Assembly: GCF_016808335.1 (NCBI RefSeq)
Contig: NC_053149.1
Coordinates: 27,215,339 to 27,279,338 of the forward strand
Length of the DNA: 64,000 nt
Origin: Panicum virgatum
Lineage: Eukaryota > Streptophyta > Magnoliopsida > Poales > Poaceae
Direction of reading: 5' to 3'
Shown here: positions 45,302-56,198 of the stretch, piece after piece
How the letters are laid out: each line of letters starts with the position of its first letter
Position numbering within the stretch: position 1 is the first letter of the stretch
The notes under the pieces: model-generated
Databases searched by the model: none
What the model was told of the DNA's origin: nothing
What the model saw: only the letters and a program-made list of their open reading frames with translations
Translations under genes and position numbers: made by a program

Positions 45302-46961
45302 TGAAAGCATCTAGGCCCCTAATTCGAGTTTTGGTAATTAATGACAACGGTTTGTGGATTAACGATTTCATTTGAGATAATGAGTAAAGGTTGATCCACG
45401 GATGAAAGAGATTTGGTTGTGAGCGTATGGAGTTTTGGAGATGATGAGCAAAGCTCGGGCTCAAGGCAAAGGTATAAAATAGGGCTTTTGTATTTTACCG
45501 GTCACAAGGCGTTTAGTGGATGAAAAGTGACCGGATTTGTTGGATAGATAGCCGTACTATCAAGAGGGGTTGTGTACTCATGCTTGACGGGTCTTTAGTG
45601 CCATTTTGCTCAAAATGGCTAGTTGCATGCATGAGGGCTAACGGCATTTTGAAAAGATTTGAAAAAGACTAAGTTTGAAAGCTGACTGAGTAACGGCGGA
45701 CAGTCCGCACCAGAGGGGCGGATAGTCCGCGACCGTTCCAGAGATCTTGCAGAGTCTCTGGTGGGCTCGCGGACGGTCCGGCCAAGGTGGGCGGACGGTC
45801 CGCCACTGTTTTTCAAATGTGTACCAGAAAGGGTGTCTGTCTGGTGTGAGCTTCAAAGTTGAACGGCGGACAGTCCGCCAATGGGGCGCGGACGGTCCGC
45901 CGGCTAATCTCAGGTTCGTCCCAGAGAGGATGTTTCTCTGGTTTGGGTTCAAAAGTTAAACTGCGGACGGTCCGCTCCTGAGGCGCGGACGGTCCGCAGG
46001 CTAATCTCAAAATTGTTCCAGAGACGATGTTAGTCTCTGGTGGGTTGGAACTCTTAACTGCGGACGGTCCGCCACTGGGGCGCGGACGGTCCGCCAGGGT
46101 TTAACGGCAAGTTCTGACATGCATTTATTGCACTCTGACTCACTGGTTTGTAACGGCGGACAGTCCGGTTTTTGAAACGCGGACGGTCCGCGACTTCGCA
46201 GAAAAGAGTGTAACGGCTAGTTTTTTGAGGGGTGTCTATATATACCCAATGCCAGGCCATTGGGAGTTTCTCTTGGCCATTTGGATAGCATTCTTGATAC
46301 ATTAGAGCTAAGGCATCCCTCTCTCTCACACACTTGCTTAGAGATTGCTTTTTGAGAGTGTGAGAGCTTCCTAGTGCATTGCATCAAGAGTTTGAGCTTT
46401 GTGGCATTAGGGAAACTTCAAGCAAGCGTCATCAACTTGTTACTCTTGGGAGTTGCCGCTCCCTAGACGGCTTGGAGAAGTGGATTTCGTGGAGCACCTC
46501 CAAGGAGATTGTTGAGGAGCCCCGATTTCGGTTGTGAGAGGTTTTGTGCGCACCTCACCGGAGTGGTGAAGAGCAACTCTAGTGGAATCGAGGTGTGGAG
46601 CGGTTCCTTGTTTCAAGCCGGCTCAAGATCAAGAGGTTCTTGATAGAGGAGCGGTTGATTCTTGGAATCCACCTCAACGTGGATTAGGGGTGACCGGCAA
46701 GTCATCGACACCACGGGATATATTCTTGTGTCAAGCTTGGTTACTTCTCTTGCTCACTTTTATTCTTGTCTTTACTTTGAGCAATTTACTTTACTAGAGC
46801 TTGATTTGTGTCTTGTCACCCTAGGTTGCAAACCCATCTAGAGATAGTAATAGCATAACATAGGGCTTTCCTTTGTTACTAATTAAATTTCTCTAGTGTT
46901 ATTGGTTTTAGATTTTAAACCGCCTATTCACCCCCCTCTAGTCGGTGTTCTTGATCCTACA
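45302..46961 (+). repeat. 3' LTR of the Sirevirus
   Basis: 1,660 bp, same ends as the 5' LTR, with the 12-bp CCCCCTCTAGTC present. Palindrome array at 45696-46191; TATA box at 46237-46244. Confidence 0.96.
45696..46191. promoter_or_regulatory. array of six palindrome pairs, 3' LTR
   Basis: The same twelve dyads at the same offsets (plus 10,171) as in the 5' LTR. The last one is a perfect GCGGACGGTCCGC here, whereas the 5' copy reads GCGGACGGTCTGC. Confidence 0.85.
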
Positions 46962-46966
46962 GCTCT

Positions 46967-49310
46967 CCTGATGGCTATCAGACTAACAAGTGGGGTTTAT
47001 GCTAAGCCGTTGCCCATTCAACGGTCGAGTGGTTTGCACGATAGTGGAGTTAGGTGAGATGACACACCAACTCGGTCCTTAGTTGTGACAAGATGGATAT
47101 CTCCCTTCCTTGCTCTGCCACACAGGTACAAGCACACCAAATGGCAAATCACACAGAAATGACATCCATCCCGTCTAACTCATCTTTCGAAATTCCACTT
47201 TTATCCCTTCCCACACACGCACACATTTTTCTTTATACAACAAATTGTATTGAATTTAAGGTCCTAAGCGTAGCGTTCTAGCAGCGATTAACGTCCAAAC
47301 AACACATTCAGACATTAATCTAGGTGGTCAAGGAATGGTCATAACAAATCAAGGGGTGGCTATCCAACCGTGTTTTCAGCAAGCAAAATATATGCAATTT
47401 TCTAAAACAGGCCAATAGGTTGTGTTTATAAAAAACTAGGACAAAAGCATGCATCAAAGGATGGGATTGAACTTGCCGTCTTCGAAGCCTTCCGGGAAGT
47501 CCTGCTCGAGGTACTGTCCTTTGGGTTCTGGGTCGCGGAACTGATCCTCGTTCGCTTGCTTGCAGAACTGTTCGTCGGCAGGCTCTCCCTCGTTCACACC
47601 GTGATCTACGACGCATACAAACATGCACACAATCAAGAAACATAAATTAAAGTTTTATCATTGAGCTCGAATCGGAAACAGTTAAGATATGGAGTTCGGA
47701 GTAATATTTTAGGGCGGTTTCCTAATGGCACGACCAAAACTATATTAGAAATGGTGTGGTAAAGTTTCGGGTCGACCAGAGATGTTTTGGCACACGAAAT
47801 GATAAGTTAATGGTGTGTTTAGGGTCTAAACAAGGGTTCAGGGACTTGTTTGTAATTAGTGAAAGGATTTGATTAGAATTTCGGGGAAGGTTTGGGTTAT
47901 TCTGGAAAAGGGTAGGGTTCTATTTATAAATAAGTTTATATAGTGGAGGGTTCGTTTGTAAATATAATAAAGGATGGGGCTTTATTTCCAAAAGGCCACA
48001 AAGTGGAAGGATTCTTAATTAAATTGAATAAAGAGGAGGGGGTTTTGGGCAAATGTGCCCCCCTCTCCTTCCTCTCGACCGCAGAACAGGGGAGGGATGG
48101 CGGCTCGCCGGCGGCCTGGGGGCTCGGGGGTGTTCGGGATGCGAGGGGAAAAGAGAGGTGGGGCCATGGGGGGTTGATTCCCCTCTCCAATTTCATGGAA
48201 GGGGGTCTGCAGGGAGGGGCGCGGCGGCCATGGTCGTGGCGGGTGAACGGCGGCCATGGGAGGCGCAAACAGGGGTGGCTCGGGGTGAGTGGTCGTGGGG
48301 AAAAGGAAGAAGGGGGGCCAGGGCACCTACCTCGGCCCTTGGCTTGAGCAGGGAGGCGGCGGAGCCGGCCAGCCACGGGAGCAGGCGCGGTGGGCGGAGC
48401 GGGTTCGCGGCGGCGGCGCTGCTGCAGCTCGGGAGGGGGCAAGCTTTGGTGGAGGTGGTCGTGGAGCGGAGGAACGGTGCTGGGGGTCCCTTTATAGGGC
48501 GCGAGAGGCAGTGGAGAGGGTTGAGCGCGGCGGTGGCGGACGGCGAGCGGCGCGGATTGCCTTTATGGCATTCGGCCGTGTTCGCGCGTCGTGGAGCGGC
48601 GTGCGCGTCGAGAGCGGAGGCCAGGGGCGGGGCGCGCATGTGGGTTGCGACTGTGGCCGACGTCGGCCTCGGCTTGCGCTCCCGCGTCGAGGCGACACAA
48701 GGCGGCGGTGCTGTTCGCGCGCTGTGCGCTTCGGCGGGCGGCGTGGCGAGGCAGGCTATGAGACGCGTCGATCAGCGACGCGCGGCGCGGCGGGCGTTCT
48801 GGGCACGCGGAGCGCGTGGGTACGGCACGCGGGCAGGGCTCGGGGGCGTGCACGCGGGCGAGCAGTGCGGGGAGAATGGCCCGGTGTGGCTCAGCCAGGG
48901 AAGGGGAAGCGGTTGCACGGGCACTGCGGCGTGTGTGTGTGCGTGCGCGCGCAGAGGAGAAAGGAAGGACAGAGGAGGAAAGAAAAGAAAAGAGAAAAGA
49001 AATATGGGAAAAAGAAAAGGAAAAAGGAAAAAGGAGAGGAGAAAGAGACAAAGAGAGCGAGGGGGAGGGATTTTTGCCGGCGCTGATCGCGGCGTCGACC
49101 GCGGCTGTCGGCCACGCGCGCGTTGTCGAGCGACACGCAGCGCATCGCACGGAGAGGAAAAAGGAGATGGGACATCGGTTGTTCGGGACAGGAAAAATTC
49201 CTGGAATTTAGGGTTTAGGTCCTTATAAGGGTCTTGAGCTCAATGATGAAAAATAATTTTGAAAATAAATTAGCGTGTGATTTAATTAGTAAATTTTCCG
49301 GGACGTCACA
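46967..49310 (-). repeat. 3' LTR of the Gypsy element, proximal part (right of Sirevirus)
   Basis: Continues the same LTR after the duplicated GCTCT (46962-46966) and ends GGGACGTCACA at 49310. Its GC-rich block (48050-49180) carries long open frames on both strands that are not conserved in frame with the right LTR and are taken as composition artefacts. Confidence 0.93.
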
Positions 49311-52300
49311 AACCTACCCCACTTAAATTGAATCTCGTCCTCGAGATTCGGCTGGCTTCTAAACAGATGGGGAAACTCCTTCTTCAGAGCATCTTCGCGT
49401 TCCCACGTAGCTTCTTCCACTCCATGTCTGCTCCACTGAACTCTGCAAATCCGTACCACAGAGTTTCTTGTCCTCCTAGTGACAGTGTCTAGAATCTTGA
49501 CCGGTATCTCCTGATAACGCAGGTCTGGCTGTAGATCTATTGCTTCCATTGGCACGTGTTCTGCCTCGGGTACTCTCAAACACCTTTTTAATTGCGAGAC
49601 ATGAAACACTGGGTGTATGTCCGACATTTCTTCTGGTAGCTCCAGTCGGTACGCTACGGCTCCGACTTTCTTCAGAACTCGGTACGGTCCAATGTACCGA
49701 GGGGCCAACTTTCCTTGTATCTGAAATCTTCGAGTTCCTCGGATGGGTGAAACCTTGAGATACACGAAATCTCCTGGGTTGAAACTTATTTCCTGTCTTT
49801 TCTTATCCGCGTAGCTCTTCTGTCGAGACTGGGCTGCTTTCAGCTTTTCTCTAATCTCGGCAACTCTTTCTTCTGCTTCCTTTATGAGTGCGGGTCCGAC
49901 TAGGGCGCGTTCTCCAACCTCTGACTACATCAGGGGTGTTCTGCATTTTCTCCCGTAGAGAGCTTCGAACGGTGACATGCCCAAGCTTACTTGATAGCCA
50001 TTGTTGTATGAAAATTCTGCATAAGGTAAACTCTGTTCCCAATCCTTGCCATAGGTAAGGACACATGCCCTCAATATATCCTCCATAATCTGGTTCACTC
50101 TTTCTGTCTGGCCATCCGTTTGTGGGTGATAAGCGGAACTGAAATCCAATTTTGTGCCCATGGCTTTATGCAAACTCTTCCAAAACCTAGAGGTGAATTG
50201 GGTCCCTCTATCTGAGACAATTCGGCTGGGCACACCATGCAACTTTACTATGTTCTCCACATAAAGCTTTGCTAGCTTTTCTCCACCGTAATTTGTCCGT
50301 ACGGGTATGAAATTAGCCGATTTAGTGAGTCGGTCCACTATTACCCATATGGAGTCATGTCCTTTCTGTGTTTTGGGCAAACCCACTACAAAGTTCATTC
50401 CTATCTCATCCCATTTCCAAACTGGGATAGGTAGGGGTTGCAACAGCCCTGCTGGCTTCTGATGTTCGGCCTTGATCCTTTGACAAGTATCGCAATGGGC
50501 GACAAACCGTGCAATATCCGCCTTCATTCCATTCCACCAATATTTTTGTCTTAAGTCCATATACATCTTGGTGGATCCTGGGTGGATGGAGTAGGCCGAG
50601 TTATGGGCTTTATCCACGATTATTCGTCGGAAGTCTCCTTTCCGGGGCACACAAATTCTATTTTTATACCATAGAGTTCCCTTGTTATCTACTCGAAAAT
50701 CCGGTGCTTTATTTTCCCCGGTGTGTTTGCAGAACTTCATTAAGTCCTTATCCGAACCTTGGGCCTTTCTGATTCTGTCTTCTAGTGTGGATTGGACGTT
50801 CAGCACGTGGCTGGAGCCTCGAGGGATAATGTGCACATTCAATCATGCCATTTGCAGATGCTCATCCTTGGGTCTATAGGATTTCTAGCTTAAGGCATCG
50901 GCTACCACTTTAGCCTTGCCAGGGTGGTAATGAATTTCCACATTATAATTCTTAACCAGTTCTAACCACCTTCTTTGCCTCAAATTCAAATCTGGCTGGG
51001 TGAAAATGTACTTCAAACTCTTGTGGTCGGTGTAAATCTCACACTTATTTCCGATCAAATAATGTCTCCAAATCTTAAGGGCATGCACTACGGCTGCAAG
51101 TTCCAAATCATGGGTTGGATAATTCTGCTCATGAGGCCTGAGTTGGCGGGAAGCATAAGCAACGACTTTCCCGTCTTGCATGAGTACACAACCCAATCCT
51201 TGTCGGGATGCATCACAATAGATGACAAAATCCCGATGAATGTCCGGTAGGGTCAGCACTGGGGCGGTCGTCAACCTATTCTTCAATTCTCGAAAACTCC
51301 TCTCACATGACTCTGTCCAGGTGAATTTCTTCTCTTTCTTGAGCAGCTCTGTCATGGGCCGGGCTATCTTGGAAAATCCTTCAATGAATCTCCTATAATA
51401 TCCAGCTAATCCAAGAAAACTTCTGATTTCACTAACATTGGTCGGTTGCTGCCAGTTGGAAACTGCTTCGACGTTCTCGGGGTCCACTGCTACTCCTTCC
51501 GCGGTCAGAATATGACCAAGAAAAGCTACTTTCTCCAGCCAGAATTCACATTTGCTGAATTTGGCATATAGCCTATGTACTCTCATTTTTTCCAAAACTA
51601 CTCTCAAATGTTTCTTGTGCTCCTGAACACTCTTCGGGTAAATAAGTATGTCATCGATGAAGACTACGACAAACTTATCTAACTCGTCCATAAACACCTT
51701 GTTCATGAGGTTCATGAAATACGCAGGTGCATTAGTGAGTCCAAAAGACATCACGGTGAACTCAAACTGCCCGTATCGGGTGACAAAGGCTGTCTTTGGG
51801 ATGTCGCTCTCTCTAATCTTGAGCTGAAAATATCCTGACCTCAGATCAATCTTGGAAAAGTACTTGGCTCCTTTTAGTTGATTGAAAAGGTCATCAATCC
51901 TGGGAAGGGGGTACTTATTCTTGATGGTAACTTCGTTCAATGCCCGGTAATCTACGCACAACCTCATACTCCCATCCTTCTTCTTGACAAATAGTACTGG
52001 GGCTCCCCAAGGCGACGAGCTTGGTCTGATGAAACCAATTCGTTGTAATTCTTCCAGTTGCTTCTTTAATTCTGCCAATTCGGAGGCTGCCATTCTATAG
52101 GGTCTCTTGGCTATAGGGGCGGTTCCAGGGACAAGGTCGATAACAAACTCTATATCCCTATCTGGTGGCATCCCAGGAAGTTCTTCCGGGAAAACATCTG
52201 GGTACTCATTTACTACTGGAACTCCTTCCAAGGACTTGGCTTCCATGCTAAAAACCATCGGGTCTGATCCACTTTCCCGGGTATGGCAGGTTACTCGTAC

Positions 52301-52639
52301 TCCTTCCGGGTTCGTTAGGTGTACCACTTTGTCAGTACAACCTATGAGGCCATTGTGTCGGCTTAGCCAGTCCATTCTGAGGATCACGTCGATTCCCTTA
52401 GACTTAAGTACTACTAGATCTGCTAGGAATTCTATCCCACTTAAATTGATCCTTACCCGTAGACAACCTAGTTGACACTTGATGTCACCTCCAGGCGTCC
52501 GGGTTAATAGGGGTGTTTTTAGTAGTACTGTAGGTATATTGTGATTTTCCCCAAAACTCGAGGATATGAAAGAGTGTGATGCTCCAGAATCAAATAATAC
52601 CGTTGCAAGGGCTGAGCTGACTAGGTACTCACCGAGCAC
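49286..52639 (-). pseudogene. Gypsy pol (protease, RT, RNase H, integrase, chromo-like tail) with three in-frame stops
   Basis: One frame from about 52639. The gag/pol join has TGA and TGATGA stops and a frame change. Domains in order: aspartic protease [14 protein letters not shown] with the FIDD catalytic box at 51661-51650; RNase H with [13 protein letters not shown]; integrase with an HHCC finger, core motifs VDRLTKSANF and VSDRGTQFTSRFW and an AYHPQTDGQTERVN segment; a GPYRVLKKV SH3-like part; and a final chromo-like tail with WSRHGVEEATWERE. Stops are TAG 50887-50885 and TGA 50845-50843 between RNase H and integrase, and TAG 49927-49925 after the integrase core. The frame ends 25 bp inside the 3' LTR. 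Catalytic motifs are otherwise preserved. Confidence 0.9.
49311..49324 (-). promoter_or_regulatory. polypurine tract of the Gypsy element
   Basis: The minus strand reads AAGTGGGGTAGGTT directly before the 3' LTR start TGTGACGTCC. Confidence 0.75.
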
Positions 52640-52766
52640 TACGCCCTGAGCTCCTTGAGCCTCTTTGTGCGTTGATGTGGTTGACGCGGGCTCATCAAAA
52701 TGACTGCTGGGGTTGCCTCATCTGCTGACTATTGTTGTTCGTGTTATTATTGTTACGGATGGGCAC

Positions 52767-53921
52767 TCAGTTGGCACCTGACAGAACTGGCCTTGATCCA
52801 TTCACCGTGTTGGAGAAGGCTGATGTAGCCGGCTTGTTCTTGTCATATGGGCAGTTGGCAATGAAATGCCATGTCTCTCGACAGTTGAAACAGACCCTAG
52901 CATTGCTGTTGTTGGTTGTGACTATTGTGACTTGGCTTGCATTGCTCTGCGGGGCCCTCATGGTGTTCTGGCTCCTGAGCTGTGTACTAGGGGCCTGTGG
53001 GCCTATCACCTGAGATTGAGTCCTATACTGCATAGGGGCCTGGGATCTTGGTGCAATGTAGCTGAAGCTTCTGGGATTCTGGAAGCGATCCTGCTGGCGA
53101 GACTTGCTTTCCAGAAACTTGCGCTTGTTATCCTTCCTCTCTTCAATTTTGGCCCTTTCTGTAAGTATCGCCTTGTTCATCAGGGTGTTGAAGTCTGGGT
53201 AGATTTGTGGGGTAAGGAGGGTCCGGAGTTCTGGGTTCAATCCTTTCTTGAACATGTCCTGTTTCTTCTGATCATCATTCACTTCTATTGGGGCATATCG
53301 GGCCAACTCCATGAACTGAAGGGTGTATTCTTCTACTGACATACTCCCTTGCTGTAGTGCACGGAACTCATCCGCCTTGCGCTTCATTGTGGCCGAGGGA
53401 ATATGATATCGGCGGAACTCCTTCACAAATTCCTTCCAAGTGATGGTGGAGGCATCTTCGGCAGCGGCATAGCAATTTTCCCACCAGGCTAAGGCAGTCC
53501 CGGTGAGTTGGTGTGCTGCCAGAAGAACTTTGTCCTGATCTTGGCATTCAAATGGATCGAGCTTCCTCTGGATCACACGAAGCCAGTCGTCTGCATCCAA
53601 GGGGTTGCTGGATCCAGCAAAGGTGGGCGGCTTGGTCCTTAGAAAAGCTGTCAGCTTGTCATTCATGGTTTGCTCTCGAGGCCGCTTGTTTACGAGGGCA
53701 TTGGCCAGTGTTTCTAGGATGAGGGTCTGATTGTGCATTATCTGTGCCAGGTCCCCGAGGGGTGGTGGTGGTGGCAGTGGCACTTCTCCTTGATTTTCTC
53801 CTCAGTTCTGGCTCACTTCCTGTTCATCCTGAGGGGGGTTCTGTCCATTAGGCTGAACTCCTTCACCAGCGACTGCAGGGTTCCGAATGCGGGAGGCCCT
53901 CGTAATGCTTCGGGAAGCTAT
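52767..53921 (-). pseudogene. Gypsy gag, start codon lost and one in-frame stop
   Basis: The gag frame can be read from an ATA at 53921-53919, which lies directly after CTACAG exactly where ORFs A and B have ATG. It runs through a TGA at 53804-53802 and on to a stop at 52767. Beyond the TGA there is a Pro-run, a capsid-type gag domain (ADDWLRVIQRKLDPFECQDQ, GTALAWWENCY, WKEFVKEFRRYHIP, MELARYAP) and a basic stretch. A zinc knuckle CFNCRETWHFIANC follows (52892-52851; CX2CX4HX4C, with the usual glycines replaced by Arg and Trp). Gag would form the particle and bind RNA. Probably not translated in this copy. Confidence 0.85.
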
Positions 53922-54176
53922 CTGTAGATTGGGTAAAGTTTTTGTGAGATTAGGATTAAGTGATGTTTAAGTTATTTAATTCGTATTTTTGAAAAGACAG
54001 AATCTACCTTCTGCCGATAAGCACAAGCACACAACACATAGCAAACAACAAGCACACACAACTTTATTACCGCAAGGAGGGGTACAACACGGGGCAAGGC
54101 TAAAACGCGTACTACATGTCCGGGTACAGGTTCACACTTCATGGTACATCTTAAACCACAGGGGCTCAGGGTCATT

Positions 54177-55037
54177 CTACTCGTGGGGCGAGCCTTCTTC
54201 TGGGGCGGAGTGTGCGAGTAGTCCTTGCTCGCCGTCCTCCAGGTTTCCGTTTTCCCTGGGTTGCGTAGCAGCTTCTCCTTCATCGGCGGCAGTAGACCTT
54301 TCAGGGTTCTCGAGTGGGGCTTGTGGGGTTATCACGAGTGGTCCCCATCCTATGATGGGTGTCCCGAGTAGAACATGGTCCTCCCCAATTGCCGGGACTG
54401 GGGTTCCACTTCTGGTCCATTCTTGCATACGCCGGTCTCGGGCTTGCCTGAGGCTCTCCTGAGCAACTACTTCACTGCTGACCCCCGCTGCGGCTCTCGC
54501 CTCGGCTTGGTCTGCTCGTATCTGTTGCAGTCTCACCGCGAGCTCTGCTTGCTCGGCTCGATGGGTCTACTCCCTCAAGATGTTGGCTTGCTCGTCAAAG
54601 AGCTGATCCAAGGAGGCTAGGTAAGTAGGCACTTGGTACAGGGGGTCTTCTTCATGGCGGCGCCGTTCCAGACTTCTCATGCGTGCTTCCCAAACTGGGG
54701 TTCTGATGGCCGGCGGAAAGAACCTCATTGGTGTGGCAGCGAGGTGTCTTTCAAAAATCCGGCACAAGTAATGGAGTGCCTTTCTGACGGCCAAGGGATA
54801 GGTGTCTTGGTGCCTAAATCCCGTAGCGGTCACTCGCCATGGCTGGATGTCGGGGTAGCGGTCACTCCTGGCGATGACCAGGATCACCCTGCAGCGGAGG
54901 GTACCATGGTGCTCGTACTCTCTGATGTAGTACCTTGGGCGTTCCGTAACGCCAAGGCTTTCCAGGGCGTTGATCAACAGGCTGGGGAAGCCAGGTGCAG
55001 CTTGGCAATTGCCCTGGGTCCATCCTTCCTCAGCCAT
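54177..55037 (-). pseudogene. extra ORF B upstream of gag, paralogue of ORF A, with one in-frame stop
   Basis: Starts at ATG 55037, directly after TTTGTTTTCAG on the minus strand. Residues 1-~155 align with ORF A throughout: GW near the start, PGxPxLLI, REYxxxGTLxC, RYPDxxPW, TGFRxxDTY, RKAL, TPMxFFPP, LDxLxxxQA. A TAG at 54569-54567 interrupts the start of the coiled-coil part. The same frame then continues 129 codons (HRAEQAELAVRLQQIRADQA, an Ala/Glu/Arg helix, then a Pro/Gly-rich acidic tail) to the stop at 54177. ORF B is more decayed than ORF A. Function is unknown. Confidence 0.65.
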
Positions 55038-55296
55038 CTGAAAACAAAGATAGGGTGAATAAACTTGCACAATTATTTGGGGTACACAAAGGGAGTAGAT
55101 GATATTTATTATTGCAACATGGTGGGATACAGACTTCATGGATACACGATTATTAGGGCAAAGGTTCTAGCTTGGGATGCTACTCCTATCATGGGGACTC
55201 TTCCTCGATCTGGATAGGGCGCTTCTTCAGTGGAAGACACTGATCCATCACGTCGTCTTTGGTCTGAGTACCTCTATCCCAATGGGTTTCTTCGGG

Positions 55297-56058
55297 TTAT
55301 TCTTCTTCGGTCTGAGTGCCTATATCCCAATGGGTTTCTTTGGGTTCTTCTTCTTCCTCCTCTATCCACCCACCTATTCCTCTGCGAGCCTCGTATTCTT
55401 GTATTCGGGCTTGGAGAGCGGCTAGGGAATTCTCGGCGCGTGCGGCTCTTGTCCGTTGTTCTTCCAGTCCTGCCTCACATTCTTGCATTTGGGCTTGGAG
55501 AGAGGCTAGGGAATACTCAGTGCGTGCGACTCTTGTCCGTTGTTCGTCCAGCTCTTGGGTTGCCTTTTCTGCTCGGTGGACTTGTTGCTTTAGTTGTGCC
55601 GCTTGTTCGCGGTAGAGCTCATCCAGGCCGGTGAGGTAGATGGACAGGTGGGAGACCGTATCTTCCAGATCTTCTTCTTCTCTTCCGAGTCCTCTCATCT
55701 GTGCAATCCATGTGTGTCCTCTTCCTTCAGTAGGCGGGAAAAATCCCATAGGAGTCTGCTGAAGAAGGTGCCTGTAGATCACCCGTAGACGTCGGAGGGC
55801 TTTACGGGCGGCTTTCCAGTAGGTGTCCAGGAAACGAAATCCAGTGGTGGAGATGAACCAGGGATCCACATCAGGGTAGCGGGTGCTCTTTCCCACAAAA
55901 ACCATTACGTCACACCAAAGAGTGCCCCTGGAGTCGTACTCCCGGTAGACGTACTCTGGTGGGTCCACCACTCCAATGCGTTCCAGGCTGAGTATCAATA
56001 ACTTAGGAAGGCCGGGCTCTGCGTGACAGATTCCGCCAATCCATCCATTGTCAGCCAT
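55297..56058 (-). CDS. extra ORF A upstream of gag in the Gypsy element, unknown function
   Basis: 253 residues from ATG 56058. The open frame also continues upstream into the LTR, but the ATG directly after a pyrimidine-rich CAG (56061-56059) is the better start because ORF B begins at the homologous Met. Residues 1-~150 form a domain I cannot assign (MADNGWIGG, REYDSRGTLWC, RYPDVDPW, TGFR, TPMGFFPP). Residues ~150-230 are a coiled coil with two 27-residue repeats (EQRTR.AR.E.SLA.LQA). The tail is very acidic and ends with IGTQTEEE. ORF B downstream is a diverged copy. No stop or frameshift is present, unlike gag and pol nearby. Similar proteins occur, as I recall, as uncharacterised grass proteins tied to Gypsy elements. 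Confidence 0.7.
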   Translation of the reverse strand: MADNGWIGGICHAEPGLPKLLILSLERIGVVDPPEYVYREYDSRGTLWCDVMVFVGKSTRYPDVDPWFISTTGFRFLDTYWKAARKALRRLRVIYRHLLQQTPMGFFPPTEGRGHTWIAQMRGLGREEEDLEDTVSHLSIYLTGLDELYREQAAQLKQQVHRAEKATQELDEQRTRVARTEYSLASLQAQMQECEAGLEEQRTRAARAENSLAALQARIQEYEARRGIGGWIEEEEEEPKETHWDIGTQTEEE

Positions 56059-56183
56059 CTGGAACAGGGCAAGAACCAGTGGTGAGTGTTTGTGTGAAAG
56101 AAGGATCAAGGAGAGAAAAGTCCTAATGTAAAAGGGCCTAAAACAGGGTTTGCTCCTAGGGTTGCGTCCTACGGCCAACCTAC

Positions 56184-56196
56184 GGCTCTTATACCA
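56184..56196 (-). promoter_or_regulatory. primer-binding site of the Gypsy element
   Basis: The minus strand reads TGGTATAAGAGCC two bases after the 5' LTR. It is complementary to the initiator tRNA-Met 3' end with one mismatch (A where C is usual). Confidence 0.85.
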
Positions 56197-56198
56197 CC

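Larger units (their letters stand above)
35131..46961 (+). mobile_element. Sirevirus-type Ty1/Copia retrotransposon with envelope-position ORF
   Basis: LTRs at 35131-36778 and 45302-46961 are flanked by GCTCT (35126-35130, 46962-46966). Plus-strand order: 5' LTR, PBS, gag with two zinc knuckles, pol (protease, integrase, RT, RNase H), a palindrome-bearing spacer, an extra ORF at the envelope position, several GGGGGAG tracts, 3' LTR. The large palindrome-rich LTRs, repeated polypurine tracts and 3' extra ORF are Sirevirus features. LTRs differ by about 1% plus a 12-bp indel, so it is young, but four stops break the main frame and one breaks the extra ORF. It sits in the left LTR of the Gypsy element. 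Confidence 0.95.

Noticed and set aside
48053..49228. Long open frames on both strands in the GC-rich part of the Gypsy LTRs (also 58174-59361)
   Set aside because: Open in up to five frames at once, low-complexity Arg/Gly/Ala-rich products, broken differently in the two LTR copies. Composition artefact.
55316..55615. Plus-strand frames opposite ORF A and ORF B (55316-55615, 53989-54462, 54633-55058)
   Set aside because: Antisense shadows of the minus-strand coding sequence; they lack start context and domains.
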